DNA of 10,122 bases from Actinomycetes bacterium (lineage in GTDB: Bacteria; Actinomycetota; Thermoleophilia; BMS3ABIN01): positions 1-10,122 of the forward strand of contig JAJYIN010000065.1 of the NCBI GenBank assembly GCA_021790075.1. The letters run 5' to 3'. Below, one piece after another: positions 1-6,470 of this stretch (its first letter is position 1; the number at the start of each line of letters is the position of its first letter). Below the pieces are notes generated by a model, which was not told the DNA's origin, ran no database searches, and saw nothing but the letters and a program-made list of their open reading frames with translations. A program made the position numbers and the translations under genes.

Positions 1-467
1 TCAAGCCCCCGGTTGGCAAGATTGGTGCCGACCGACTGCAGCTGGGAAGCGACATCCTGGGCGGTGATATCAGGCTTGAAGGGGAAGTTGAGATCCCGGA
101 ACCATTCCTGGATGCGTTCCACGATCGACTCCACTTTGCTGGCATAGTCGGGAAGCTGGTTGATCAGGTTGTTGAGCTCGTTTATGACATTTGGGATGAT
201 GAACAGGACCAGCACTCCGCCGAAGACCCCCAGAATGACCAGCCACACCAACACCACAGCGATAAACCTGGGGATATGCAGCCTGTCCTGGAGGAAGCTC
301 ACCGGCAGATCCAGCACGAAGGCGATGACCGCCGCCAGCAGGAAAAGAATGATGATGGACTTTACCGCGCTGATGAACCAGATCAGCAGAATCACGAGCA
401 GGGGAAGCACTACGTACTGGACGTACCTGGGGACCAGGATCTTTTCTCTTACGCTTGGGCCCGGCAT
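1..467 (-). CDS. AI-2E family transporter (N-terminal part, cut by window edge)
   Basis: This gene reads from an ATG at 467 leftwards off the window; about 155 N-terminal residues are visible and the stop is not. The product is an integral membrane protein of the AI-2E family (PF01594), whose members include putative autoinducer-2 exporters and Na+/H+ antiporters; the substrate cannot be told from sequence. A hydrophobic block is visible at about residues 16-50, a second at about 65-95, then a polar amphipathic stretch (NELNNLINQLPDYASKVES) typical of the family's soluble insertion. It is clearly a paralogue of the gene just upstream: IPKWVQMVGLP there matches VPRYVQYVVLP here, and both have an NxLP/FPF-type region further on. 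The upstream stop TAA (470-468) directly abuts this ATG (TAAATG), so translation is probably coupled. The SD is weak (AGGG about 12 bases upstream). Confidence 0.85.
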   Translation of the reverse strand, partial: MPGPSVREKILVPRYVQYVVLPLLVILLIWFISAVKSIIILFLLAAVIAFVLDLPVSFLQDRLHIPRFIAVVLVWLVILGVFGGVLVLFIIPNVINELNNLINQLPDYASKVESIVERIQEWFRDLNFPFKPDITAQDVASQLQSVGTNLANRGL

Positions 468-1583
468 TTAATCCGTTTTCCCTGTTGCCTCGTCGACCGC
501 CGGCGGTGTTGCTGCCGGCTTCCACTTTTCCAGTGAGATCCGCGGGCGGAAGAACAGCACCACCTCGCGGCCCAGCGCCACTATCGGCACAGCCAGGAGG
601 ATGCCAAAGAGGCCTGCGATCTCGGCGCCGGCCAGCATGGCGAAGATCACGACCAGTGGATGCACGCCGATGACCTGCCCCATGATGTTGGGCACCAGGA
701 TATGGGCTTCGACCTCCTGGATGAAAATGAAGACCGCGACCACCGCCAGCGCCGCCCAGGGCGAGCTGAACAGGGCGACCACCACGGGCGGCACGGCTCC
801 CAGGATCGGCCCCAGGTAGGGAATGAATTCGGTCACGCCAGCCCAGGCGCCAAAGAAAACGGCGTACTGGGTGCCCTCCGGCCAGATGCCGATCAGCCCC
901 AGGAACCAGATGCCGATGCCGACGCTGAGGCCGATGAGGAAACTCAGCAGGATCTGCGCCTGGACCCAGTGGGTGACCGCCTGCTGCGTCCGGCGGACGA
1001 ACTCTTCAGCGTCCGCCTGACCATCGGCGGGAAACAGCGACCGGATGAAACGGCCGATGCGTTTGGCGTCCAGAAGCATGTAAATGGAAATCACCAGGAT
1101 GATCAGGAAACGGGTGAGGCCGCCCACGAAGTCGATGGAATAGGCAAGGATGACCGGGCCCAGGTTCACCAGGGCGCTCTGGATGCTGTCCGCCAGCTTG
1201 CTGGCCTGCACGCCCACGTCAAAGGGCAGTTTGAGCCTGTCCAGCGCCGATTTCCAGCTGTCGATCTGCTCGCGAATGGAGTTCGCATACTGGGGGAAGT
1301 GGTCGACCAGCCTGGTCAGCTGTTCGATTGCGGGCGGAATGATGACGACAAAGAAAACCACGATGACCGCCAGCAGCGCCAGATAGACAATGAATACGCC
1401 CAGATAACGGGGAATCTTCATCCATTCCAGGCGCCGGACCAGCGGGTTCAGCATCAGGGAGATGATGGAAGCGGTCACAAATATAAACAGCACCGTGGTG
1501 ATCAGGGAGGCGGCTAACCAGAGGAGGATGATAATGACCGGCAGGCCAACCATCTGAACCCACTTGGGAATTTGTATGTTCAC
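468..1583 (-). CDS. AI-2E family transporter (putative permease)
   Basis: This is a polytopic membrane protein of the AI-2E family, 371 aa from the chosen GTG start at 1583, a normal length for the family. Hydrophobic segments appear at the N-terminus (residues about 10-50, two helices), near residues 55-85, then after a soluble amphipathic region (QLTRLVDHFPQYANSIREQ) several more (LTRFLIILVISIYMLL, ILLSFLIGLSVGIGIWFLG, and a C-terminal set containing EFIPYLGPILGAVP and IVALGREVVLFF). The EFIPYLGPILGA stretch and the conserved LVPNIMGQVIGVHPLVVI are diagnostic for the family. Family members have been linked to AI-2 export or ion exchange; the substrate is not inferable. The frame stays open to an ATG at 1646, but GTG 1583 has GGAGG nine bases upstream, and ATG 1646 lies inside a TATAAT element, so the short form is preferred. 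It is followed without a gap by a paralogue. Confidence 0.9.
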   Translation of the reverse strand: MNIQIPKWVQMVGLPVIIILLWLAASLITTVLFIFVTASIISLMLNPLVRRLEWMKIPRYLGVFIVYLALLAVIVVFFVVIIPPAIEQLTRLVDHFPQYANSIREQIDSWKSALDRLKLPFDVGVQASKLADSIQSALVNLGPVILAYSIDFVGGLTRFLIILVISIYMLLDAKRIGRFIRSLFPADGQADAEEFVRRTQQAVTHWVQAQILLSFLIGLSVGIGIWFLGLIGIWPEGTQYAVFFGAWAGVTEFIPYLGPILGAVPPVVVALFSSPWAALAVVAVFIFIQEVEAHILVPNIMGQVIGVHPLVVIFAMLAGAEIAGLFGILLAVPIVALGREVVLFFRPRISLEKWKPAATPPAVDEATGKTD

Positions 1584-1644
1584 TTTCCGCTGCCTCCGAA
1601 AGGGGCTCAGGTTTCCAGTTCTCCAGTTGCCGCCTGGCGGCTCC

Positions 1645-1650
1645 ATTATA
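1645..1650 (-). promoter_or_regulatory. Candidate -10 element for the AI-2E gene pair
   Basis: The minus strand reads TATAAT exactly at 1650-1645, within a short run (GATATATAATGG). This would place the transcript start near 1638 and give a leader of about 55 bases carrying the GGAGG that precedes GTG 1583. No good -35 hexamer is seen 16-18 bases upstream, so the call rests on the -10 alone. Confidence 0.4.
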
Positions 1651-1719
1651 TATCAGTCCCGGGACGGTGCGCCTGGAGGCCGCTTAACCCGGTGTGTCAG
1701 TCCGGTCATCACCTTCCTT

Positions 1720-1742
1720 CCTTGTGTCAAAAGCACACAAGG
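1720..1742. repeat. Perfect 8-bp inverted repeat between divergent genes
   Basis: CCTTGTGT (1720-1727), a 7-base spacer CAAAAGC, then ACACAAGG (1735-1742). The dyad lies in the divergent intergenic region between the AI-2E genes and the LytM-like gene. No T tract follows on the plus strand, so it does not look like a terminator for that direction. It could be an operator for a dimeric regulator or an RNA hairpin in the leader of the plus-strand gene; as RNA it can be extended outward by two U-G pairs and one C-G pair. Confidence 0.55.
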
Positions 1743-1745
1743 GGG

Positions 1746-1773
1746 TTGAAAAAAAATAATCAGATGGTATGGT
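1746..1773 (+). promoter_or_regulatory. Weak candidate promoter just before the LytM-like gene
   Basis: TTGAAA (1746-1751, 5 of 6 to consensus), 16 bases, TATGGT (1768-1773, 4 of 6). The predicted start would be near 1780, two bases before the in-frame ATG at 1782. Neither ATG 1764 nor ATG 1782 has an SD at a usual distance, so a leaderless or nearly leaderless transcript from ATG 1782 would fit. The hexamers are modest, so this is tentative. Confidence 0.3.
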
Positions 1774-2540
1774 TACCTCCGATGGCTTACGAGCCCCAAA
1801 CTCTAAGGCCGCGGGTTAGTGGGAGGTACAGGTACAAATGGCACTCCGCGGCTTTTCTTGCGACCGTCTTCACCATTGCGACGGTGGCTCTTGCCACCAC
1901 TATCGTATCTTCGCGGGCGTCGTCGACTCCCCTTCTGGACAATCACACGATGTCGGCCGCAAGAGAGCAGGCAACCAACAAGTTGCCCAAGCAGATTCCG
2001 CTGGCCACCGCCGGGGATCTGCAATTGATGCTACCCATTTTCGAGCAGCAGGTGACCGCGGTCGGTTTCCATCCTATTGACGATAGCGACGCTTTGACCA
2101 TGTCCCCCATCGGCCGTCAGGGCAACGGCTCCTTCATCAGCAGCCTGGGTGACATGTTCTCCCAGAGCGGCCCCGAATATTACGTCCTGGGCGACGGCGG
2201 CAAGCTGGGCTCGGCCCTGCGCGCCATGGTTGTTGGCGCTCCTGCCGGCACCGTGGTCTACTCCCCGGTTGACGGCACGATTGCCGGCATCAAGTCATAT
2301 CAGATCAGGGGCCAGTGCCCGGATGTGGAGATAGAGATCAAGCCGCAGGCTTCAGCCCGGCTGCTGGTGGTTCTGACCCACATCGACCAGCCGGTTGCCT
2401 CCCTGGGCCAGCCGGTGCGCGCCGGGGTTACCAAGCTGGGCGCGGTGCGGCAGCTGGACGGCTGCATCCAGCAGCCCCTGGGCGATTACACATATGACAA
2501 TGGCAACAACCTGCGCGTGCAGGTAGAAACCACACACTGA
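1764..2540 (+). CDS. Membrane-anchored protein with degenerate M23/LytM-like domain
   Basis: The product is 258 aa from ATG 1764, or 252 aa from ATG 1782; the second is equally possible (see the leaderless promoter candidate). The N-terminus is basic (RYRYKW), followed by one transmembrane segment at about residues 28-48 (AAFLATVFTIATVALATTIV), so the rest is probably extracellular. Residues about 155-256 look like the beta-sandwich of M23/LytM peptidases or a lipoyl-like fold: VVYSPVDGTIAGI, then LVVLTHIDQP, then GQPVRAGVTKLGAV. The catalytic signature is missing: there is no HxxxD, and where active members have HxH (GNHVHIQV-like) this protein has NNLRVQV. It is therefore probably non-catalytic, with a regulatory or binding role at the wall. 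Cys185 and Cys234 could form a disulfide. The next gene starts 8 bases after its stop, suggesting co-transcription. The M23 assignment is by pattern and moderately sure; the function is unknown. Confidence 0.7.
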   Translation: MVWLPPMAYEPQTLRPRVSGRYRYKWHSAAFLATVFTIATVALATTIVSSRASSTPLLDNHTMSAAREQATNKLPKQIPLATAGDLQLMLPIFEQQVTAVGFHPIDDSDALTMSPIGRQGNGSFISSLGDMFSQSGPEYYVLGDGGKLGSALRAMVVGAPAGTVVYSPVDGTIAGIKSYQIRGQCPDVEIEIKPQASARLLVVLTHIDQPVASLGQPVRAGVTKLGAVRQLDGCIQQPLGDYTYDNGNNLRVQVETTH

Positions 2541-2548
2541 CCGCGCCG

Positions 2549-3364
2549 ATGAGGGCTGATCCCCCGCGCACCGACTGGGCGGTCATCGGAGGTTCCGGCA
2601 CCCAGGGCTGTTCGTTTCCGGAAGATGCCGGCGCCGGGGCCAGAATCATCGAGAGTGGACTTACTTACGAAACCCCTTTGGGAACCTCTCCCCCGTTCCT
2701 TCTATTCGAGACCGCCGGCGGCCGCAGGGCCTTGACGGTAAGGCTTCACGGCTGGCGCGAAGGCGTGAGCCGGGGCCAGGCCTCACGGCAGGTTTTTTGG
2801 GTCCTGGCCCAGGCCGGGGTCAAACATATTTTTTCCGAGGCGGGCGTGGGGAGCCTCAATCCCCTGCTGGATCCCCGCGACATAGTGGTTCCGGATGATT
2901 TCGTCGACCTGACCACGCATCGCGCTCCCGAGCCGGTTGTCGGCGGGAGTCTTCTCATGATGCGCGATCCGGTTTGCCGGTCACTGAGCGCGGCGCTGGT
3001 AGCGGCAGCGGGTGTGCACGCCCGCGGTCGGGTCTTTAACCGCGGCACCTGCGTCGTCACCGAGGGGCCGCGTTTTGAAAGCCGGGCCGAGATCAGGATG
3101 ATGCAGCCGCACGGCGACATCATCGGCCAGAGCATGTGCCCTGAAGTGTGGCTGGCGCGCGACATCGGCGCCTGCTACGCGGCGCTGTACCTCGTGGTGA
3201 ACTACGCGGAGGGGGTAGTGCGTGACTGGGAGCATGAAGTCCTGAAAGAGATTTTCCAGGAAGACGCCGTCATCCAGTCCCGCATCATACTCGAAGCCCT
3301 GGACCTGGCCGACGAACAGGCCCCCTGTCCGTGCGGTGAACTGCGCCCGCCGAGCCTGCTCTAG
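2549..3364 (+). CDS. MTAP/purine nucleoside phosphorylase family protein (divergent)
   Basis: This 271-aa protein, a normal family length, belongs to the MTAP/PNP (PNP_UDP_1) superfamily, whose members cleave nucleosides such as methylthioadenosine with phosphate, in the cytoplasm, for purine and methionine salvage. Visible landmarks are GGSGT (14-18), AGVGSLNPLLDPRDIVV (98-114, matching the GSL...PGDIV motif), the signature TEGPRFESRAEIR (171-183), and CPEVWLARDIGACYA (197-211, matching PEVVLAKEAGICYA). Several active-site positions differ from human MTAP by my alignment: ARHG becomes RLHG (Arg60 lost), TTACGSL becomes EAGVGSL (Thr93 to Ala), NMTTVPE becomes GQSMCPE (Met196 to Gln, Thr197 to Ser), and TDYD becomes VNYA. 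Asn rather than Asp at the purine site suggests a 6-oxopurine, if it is active at all. There is no clear SD; the start is 8 bases after the upstream stop, so coupling is likely. Confidence 0.82.
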   Translation: MRADPPRTDWAVIGGSGTQGCSFPEDAGAGARIIESGLTYETPLGTSPPFLLFETAGGRRALTVRLHGWREGVSRGQASRQVFWVLAQAGVKHIFSEAGVGSLNPLLDPRDIVVPDDFVDLTTHRAPEPVVGGSLLMMRDPVCRSLSAALVAAAGVHARGRVFNRGTCVVTEGPRFESRAEIRMMQPHGDIIGQSMCPEVWLARDIGACYAALYLVVNYAEGVVRDWEHEVLKEIFQEDAVIQSRIILEALDLADEQAPCPCGELRPPSLL

Positions 3365-3375
3365 AAGCACCGGTC

Positions 3376-3403
3376 GCTGCCCTTCCTCCTTTTCTGCGGC
3401 AGC
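3376..3403. terminator. Weak hairpin between convergent genes
   Basis: GCTGCC (3376-3381) and GGCAGC (3398-3403) form a 6-bp stem with a pyrimidine-rich 16-base loop in the 41 bases separating two convergent genes. Only a short CTTT follows on the plus strand, and no U tract is seen for the minus strand. The position fits a bidirectional terminator, but the structure is weak. Confidence 0.3.
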
Positions 3404-3405
3404 CT

Positions 3406-4815
3406 TTACCCGGCAGGGATCGAGTTTGTCCGCCAGTCCTTGACCGCCCAGGAGAACCGCGACAGCATCTGCTCGCCGATGCCTGACGGCGCCGCCAGTG
3501 TCGAGCCGGCGCTGGCCAGGATGTCAGGGCCACTCTTGGACAGTTGCACTTCCGGGATATACTCACCCTTGGGGATCATGTTGATAAGCACCTGGGGAAG
3601 GATGATGACGTTTGCCCAGCTGTAGCCGCTGCGGCTAAAAGTCTCAGGGTCGGGAATGCGGCGTTTCTTGCCGTCCTCGATGACGTAAACCGGACCTGGT
3701 GGCGGTCCGGCCAGCAGCTGGCCCTCTTCGTACGTGGGCGCATCCAGCGGCAGCGAGATGACCTCCGGATCGGGCAGGACGCGGATATCCGACGGATAGT
3801 AGAAGTCGCCGTCATCGGGATCGGTCTGGTCCAGGTTGAAAAGCAGGCGCCTGCGGCCATGTTTCATAACGTATACGGTGCCGTTGCTGGCGCCCCGCAG
3901 CAGGATGCCGTCATGATTGTCTGGCCAGGTGACTGAGGGTACGGCGCGGCCGTCGGCATAATCGTCCAGGGTGGAAGCCGGCACCCAGGTCACGTCTCCT
4001 CCGTAGAGCTGGTTCAGACCCTTGAGAGTGGCCAGGTCGGGGATGAGCCGTTTCTTGCCGCGCTCGATGAAATAATCCTGCTGGCCGTTGGCCGTGATGC
4101 GCGCCTGGTCGGCCGGATGTGGCGGGGCCGGAGGCGGAGCGGCCTGCTGTCCCGGTATCGCCGCCGGCGCAGAGGGAGCCGGCGGATTCCAGTAATGGGC
4201 CGGCTGCGGCGTCGGGATGGTCTGCCCCAGTCTGTCATCCAGCCAGTCTCCCTGCACGGAGTTAACCGGCACGCCTGGCCACAAGCCCTGGGGGCCGGTG
4301 ACCACCCAGTTAAAAACCTTGTATGGATAGTCGTTGCCGGGGACCCAGCCGTTGTAGGCCCACACGGCGAAGAACCAGTTCTCGTAGGTGTTTTTGCTAT
4401 CATCACCGATATGTGGTGTCTGGGCGAACTTGTTGAGGAGGATCTCCGCCCCTGCATTGATGTTGTAGTCGATGTCATACGCCAGGCGGGAGGTATCATA
4501 ACCGCCGTAATCGGTGATTTGCATGATGCCGATGCCGCCGTCATCAGAGATCAGCGGGCCGCCATCGCTGTCGAACTGCCGCCACGTGCTCTCCTGATAA
4601 GCGATGCCGTAAAGGATCTCCGGGGGAATGCCATGCGAGACGGCGGCGTTATAAAGCTTGGCCTTGATCTCGGCAGGGGGTGGATTTACATCAAAAACCG
4701 GATTTGCCGGGTCGCGGTAGGCCCAGGCGGAGCCGGTGCTCAAGAGAACGGTCAGGACAGTGAGAAGTACCGTGGCTATGATGATAAGGGGTTTCTTGAA
4801 CCGGCAGCTCGGCAT
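3406..4815 (-). CDS. Secreted lytic transglycosylase with C-terminal surface-type repeats
   Basis: The product is 469 aa from ATG 4815; a TTG at 4818 is also in frame. Residues 1-32 form a signal peptide: a basic start (CRFKK), a hydrophobic core and AWA, with cleavage likely before YRD. Residues about 45-170 are an SLT/lysozyme-fold domain that cuts the glycan strand of peptidoglycan. The catalytic Glu is E75 in AYQES, followed by GGIGIMQIT (family GxMQ motif) and WAYNGW (AYN motif). A Pro/Ala-rich linker covers about 200-236. Three imperfect repeats follow: YFIERGKKRLIPD (about 248-291), VYVMKHGRRRLLFNLD (about 303-358) and VYVIEDGKKRRIPDPETF (about 370-420). They have the shape of the xVYVIEDGKKRxIP repeats found in many exported proteins, probably for wall or surface binding. 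The last ~50 residues are unassigned. No good SD is visible. Likely role: extracellular wall remodelling. Confidence 0.9.
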   Translation of the reverse strand: MPSCRFKKPLIIIATVLLTVLTVLLSTGSAWAYRDPANPVFDVNPPPAEIKAKLYNAAVSHGIPPEILYGIAYQESTWRQFDSDGGPLISDDGGIGIMQITDYGGYDTSRLAYDIDYNINAGAEILLNKFAQTPHIGDDSKNTYENWFFAVWAYNGWVPGNDYPYKVFNWVVTGPQGLWPGVPVNSVQGDWLDDRLGQTIPTPQPAHYWNPPAPSAPAAIPGQQAAPPPAPPHPADQARITANGQQDYFIERGKKRLIPDLATLKGLNQLYGGDVTWVPASTLDDYADGRAVPSVTWPDNHDGILLRGASNGTVYVMKHGRRRLLFNLDQTDPDDGDFYYPSDIRVLPDPEVISLPLDAPTYEEGQLLAGPPPGPVYVIEDGKKRRIPDPETFSRSGYSWANVIILPQVLINMIPKGEYIPEVQLSKSGPDILASAGSTLAAPSGIGEQMLSRFSWAVKDWRTNSIPAG

Positions 4816-4895
4816 CAAAAAAAGGTTTGTTTAAATGACGGCATGGGGCAGCACAGACAATCTATGGAATTGATGACGGAGTTATTTCGCGGATG

Positions 4896-4931
4896 CCTGA
4901 GGCCTTGGACGGCGGCCCTCAGGATTTTTTT
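4896..4931 (+). terminator. Rho-independent-like terminator pointing rightward, with no plus-strand gene before it
   Basis: CCTGAGG (4896-4902) pairs with CCTCAGG (4917-4923), extendable inward by CC (4903-4904) with GG (4914-4915) if one C is bulged. After one A come seven T (4925-4931). This is a standard terminator shape for plus-strand transcription. No convincing plus-strand gene ends here: the nearest one stops at 3364 and the DNA between is the minus-strand transglycosylase gene. On the minus strand the same hairpin would lie in the leader of the transglycosylase gene and has no U tract after it. Confidence 0.55.
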
Positions 4932-4932
4932 A

Positions 4933-4995
4933 CCGGCTCCTTCGGGAAAACCAGCCCAACGAGTCTACCAATTACGGCCGGGGATTAACAGCCGG
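4933..4995. repeat. Inverted repeat and small UUCG hairpin in the transglycosylase leader region
   Basis: CCGGCT (4933-4938) and AGCCGG (4990-4995) are a perfect 6-bp inverted pair enclosing about 50 bases. Directly next to the left arm is TCC-TTCG-GGA (4938-4947), which on the plus strand gives a C(UUCG)G tetraloop. In minus orientation the region is the probable 5' leader of the transglycosylase gene. I could not match it to any riboswitch class I know. It may be structured RNA, or chance in GC-rich DNA. Confidence 0.25.
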
Positions 4996-5000
4996 AAATT

Positions 5001-5028
5001 GTAAAATTCTGTAAGCGGAGTATTTTAC
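5001..5028. repeat. AT-rich inverted repeat at the end of rtcB
   Basis: GTAAAAT (5001-5007) and ATTTTAC (5022-5028) are perfect inverted 7-mers with a 14-base spacer; the right arm touches the rtcB stop codon. In minus-strand RNA this would fold just after the stop, but it is AU-rich and has no long U tract, so it would be a weak terminator. An operator for the downstream transglycosylase gene is an alternative. Confidence 0.35.
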
Positions 5029-6470
5029 TAGCCTTTCACCACGCCAAGGGGGCGCAGGCGCGCCACCTTGGATGAAAGGCCGGCGCGATGGCAGACACTT
5101 ACGACCTGGTCGATATCCTTGTAGGCTTCCGGCGCCTCTTCGGCCAGCTCGCGGTTGCTGCCGGCCCGTACTGTGATTCCCTGAGCTTCCAGCCTTTTCT
5201 TCAGCTCGTGTCCCTGGATCGCCCGGCGCGCCGCCCTCCGACCCATCACCCGGCCAGCGCCGTGGCAGGTTGATCCGAAACTCTCGCGCATTGCTCCCTC
5301 GGCCCCCTTCAGCAGGTATGAGGCCGTCCCCATGTCGCCCGGAATGATTACCGGCTGCCCCACATCACGGTAATGCGCGGGCACATCCTCGTGGCCCGCC
5401 GGGAACGACCGGGTTGCTCCCTTGCGGTGGACGCATACCCTGATCGTCTCCCCCCCCACTTCGTGCTCCTCGAATTTGGCGACATTATGGGAAACGTCGT
5501 AAACCGTAGCCAGCCCCAGCCGTTCAGCCGGCAGCTTGAAGATGTACTCGAAGGATTGTCTGATCAGGTGCGTCATGACCTGGCGGTTCATGCGCGCAAA
5601 GTTGACGGCGCACGCCATGGCGGCATAGTATTCCCGCCCCTCAGGGCTGTCGATTGGCGCGCAGGCAAGCTGCCGGTCGGGGAGGCTGATGCCGGCGCGG
5701 ACGGCGGCGGCGCCCATCAGCTTTACGTATTCAGTACAGACCTGATGGCCCAGGCCGCGTGACCCGGAGTGCAGCATCACGCACAACTGCCCCTTGAAGA
5801 CGCCGTATGCCGCCGCCACCTGCGGGTCGAAGACTTCCTCCACCAGTTGGACTTCCGCGAAATGGTTGCCGGCCCCCAGTGTCCCCGGCTGCGCGAACCC
5901 CCTTTCCCGGGCCCGATGGCTGACCAGGGAGGGATCACCGCCCGGCAGGAAGCCGCCGTCCTCGATGACGTCCACATCCTCCGGCCAGCCGTACCCCTGC
6001 TCGATCACCCAGGGAGCTCCCCGGGTAAAGACGGCATCCATCTCCTTCTGTCCAAACCTGATCTGGCCGCGCCGCCCCACCCCTGCCGGAATCATGCGGG
6101 AAAGCTCATGGACCAGCCCTGGAACACTTTCCTTGACCTCTTCGAATATAAGGTTGCTTCTTAACAGCCGGACGCCGCAGGCGATGTCATAGCCCACGCC
6201 TCCTGGTGAGATGACGCCGTCCTCGAGCCGAAAGGCCGCGACGCCGCCAATGGCGAAACCGTAGCCCCAGTGGATGTCCGGCATGGCCAGGGAGGCCATG
6301 ACTATTCCCGGGAGGCAGGCGACATTCGCCACCTGCTGGAGGGCATGTTCTTCGGAGGCCTGCCCGATGAGGGCGCGGTCGGCAAAGATCCGCCCGGGAA
6401 CCCGCATGTCGCCGGTGCGGGGAATCTCCCACAGCAAGGGGTTGATCTGAACCAGCTCCAGGTCAGACAT
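5028..6470 (-). CDS. rtcB: RNA-splicing ligase RtcB
   Basis: This cytoplasmic 480-aa enzyme joins RNA 2',3'-cyclic phosphate or 3'-phosphate ends to 5'-OH ends, using GTP and Mn2+, in tRNA splicing or RNA repair. The length is typical for the family. All key residues are visible at the same numbers as in the Pyrococcus enzyme: D95 and C98 (GYDIACGVR), H203 (AGNHFAE), H234 (LHSGSRGLGHQ) and H329 (DVSHN) as metal ligands. The histidine that takes the GMP is H403 in TCHGAGRVMGR. The ATG at 6470 lies inside the end of the archease gene (8-base overlap), with SD GAGGTGA about 6-8 bases upstream inside that gene. Archease, its known activating partner, is thus made from the same message. No truncation or odd residue was seen. 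Confidence 0.97.
   Translation of the reverse strand: MSDLELVQINPLLWEIPRTGDMRVPGRIFADRALIGQASEEHALQQVANVACLPGIVMASLAMPDIHWGYGFAIGGVAAFRLEDGVISPGGVGYDIACGVRLLRSNLIFEEVKESVPGLVHELSRMIPAGVGRRGQIRFGQKEMDAVFTRGAPWVIEQGYGWPEDVDVIEDGGFLPGGDPSLVSHRARERGFAQPGTLGAGNHFAEVQLVEEVFDPQVAAAYGVFKGQLCVMLHSGSRGLGHQVCTEYVKLMGAAAVRAGISLPDRQLACAPIDSPEGREYYAAMACAVNFARMNRQVMTHLIRQSFEYIFKLPAERLGLATVYDVSHNVAKFEEHEVGGETIRVCVHRKGATRSFPAGHEDVPAHYRDVGQPVIIPGDMGTASYLLKGAEGAMRESFGSTCHGAGRVMGRRAARRAIQGHELKKRLEAQGITVRAGSNRELAEEAPEAYKDIDQVVSVCHRAGLSSKVARLRPLGVVKG

Noticed and set aside
660..1517. A 285-codon plus-strand open frame opposite the AI-2E gene
   Set aside because: The product is a low-complexity Asp/Gln/Gly/His-rich chain mirroring hydrophobic codons on the other strand; no start signal or motif.
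1572..1763. Open frame upstream of the LytM-like gene that would extend it to 322 residues
   Set aside because: The extension crosses the divergent intergenic region with the dyad and the upstream AI-2E start region, and looks unlike protein; the membrane anchor fits a start at 1764 or 1782.
4940..4990. tRNA-like wording on the minus strand (AATTGGTAGAC)
   Set aside because: It resembles a D-arm, but no acceptor stem, anticodon arm or TTCGA-type T-arm with proper spacing could be built.
4117..5004. A 295-codon plus-strand open frame opposite the transglycosylase gene
   Set aside because: It is antisense to a clear gene, shows no domain motif, and its last part reads through the terminator-like hairpin; it is the kind of long frame expected in GC-rich DNA.
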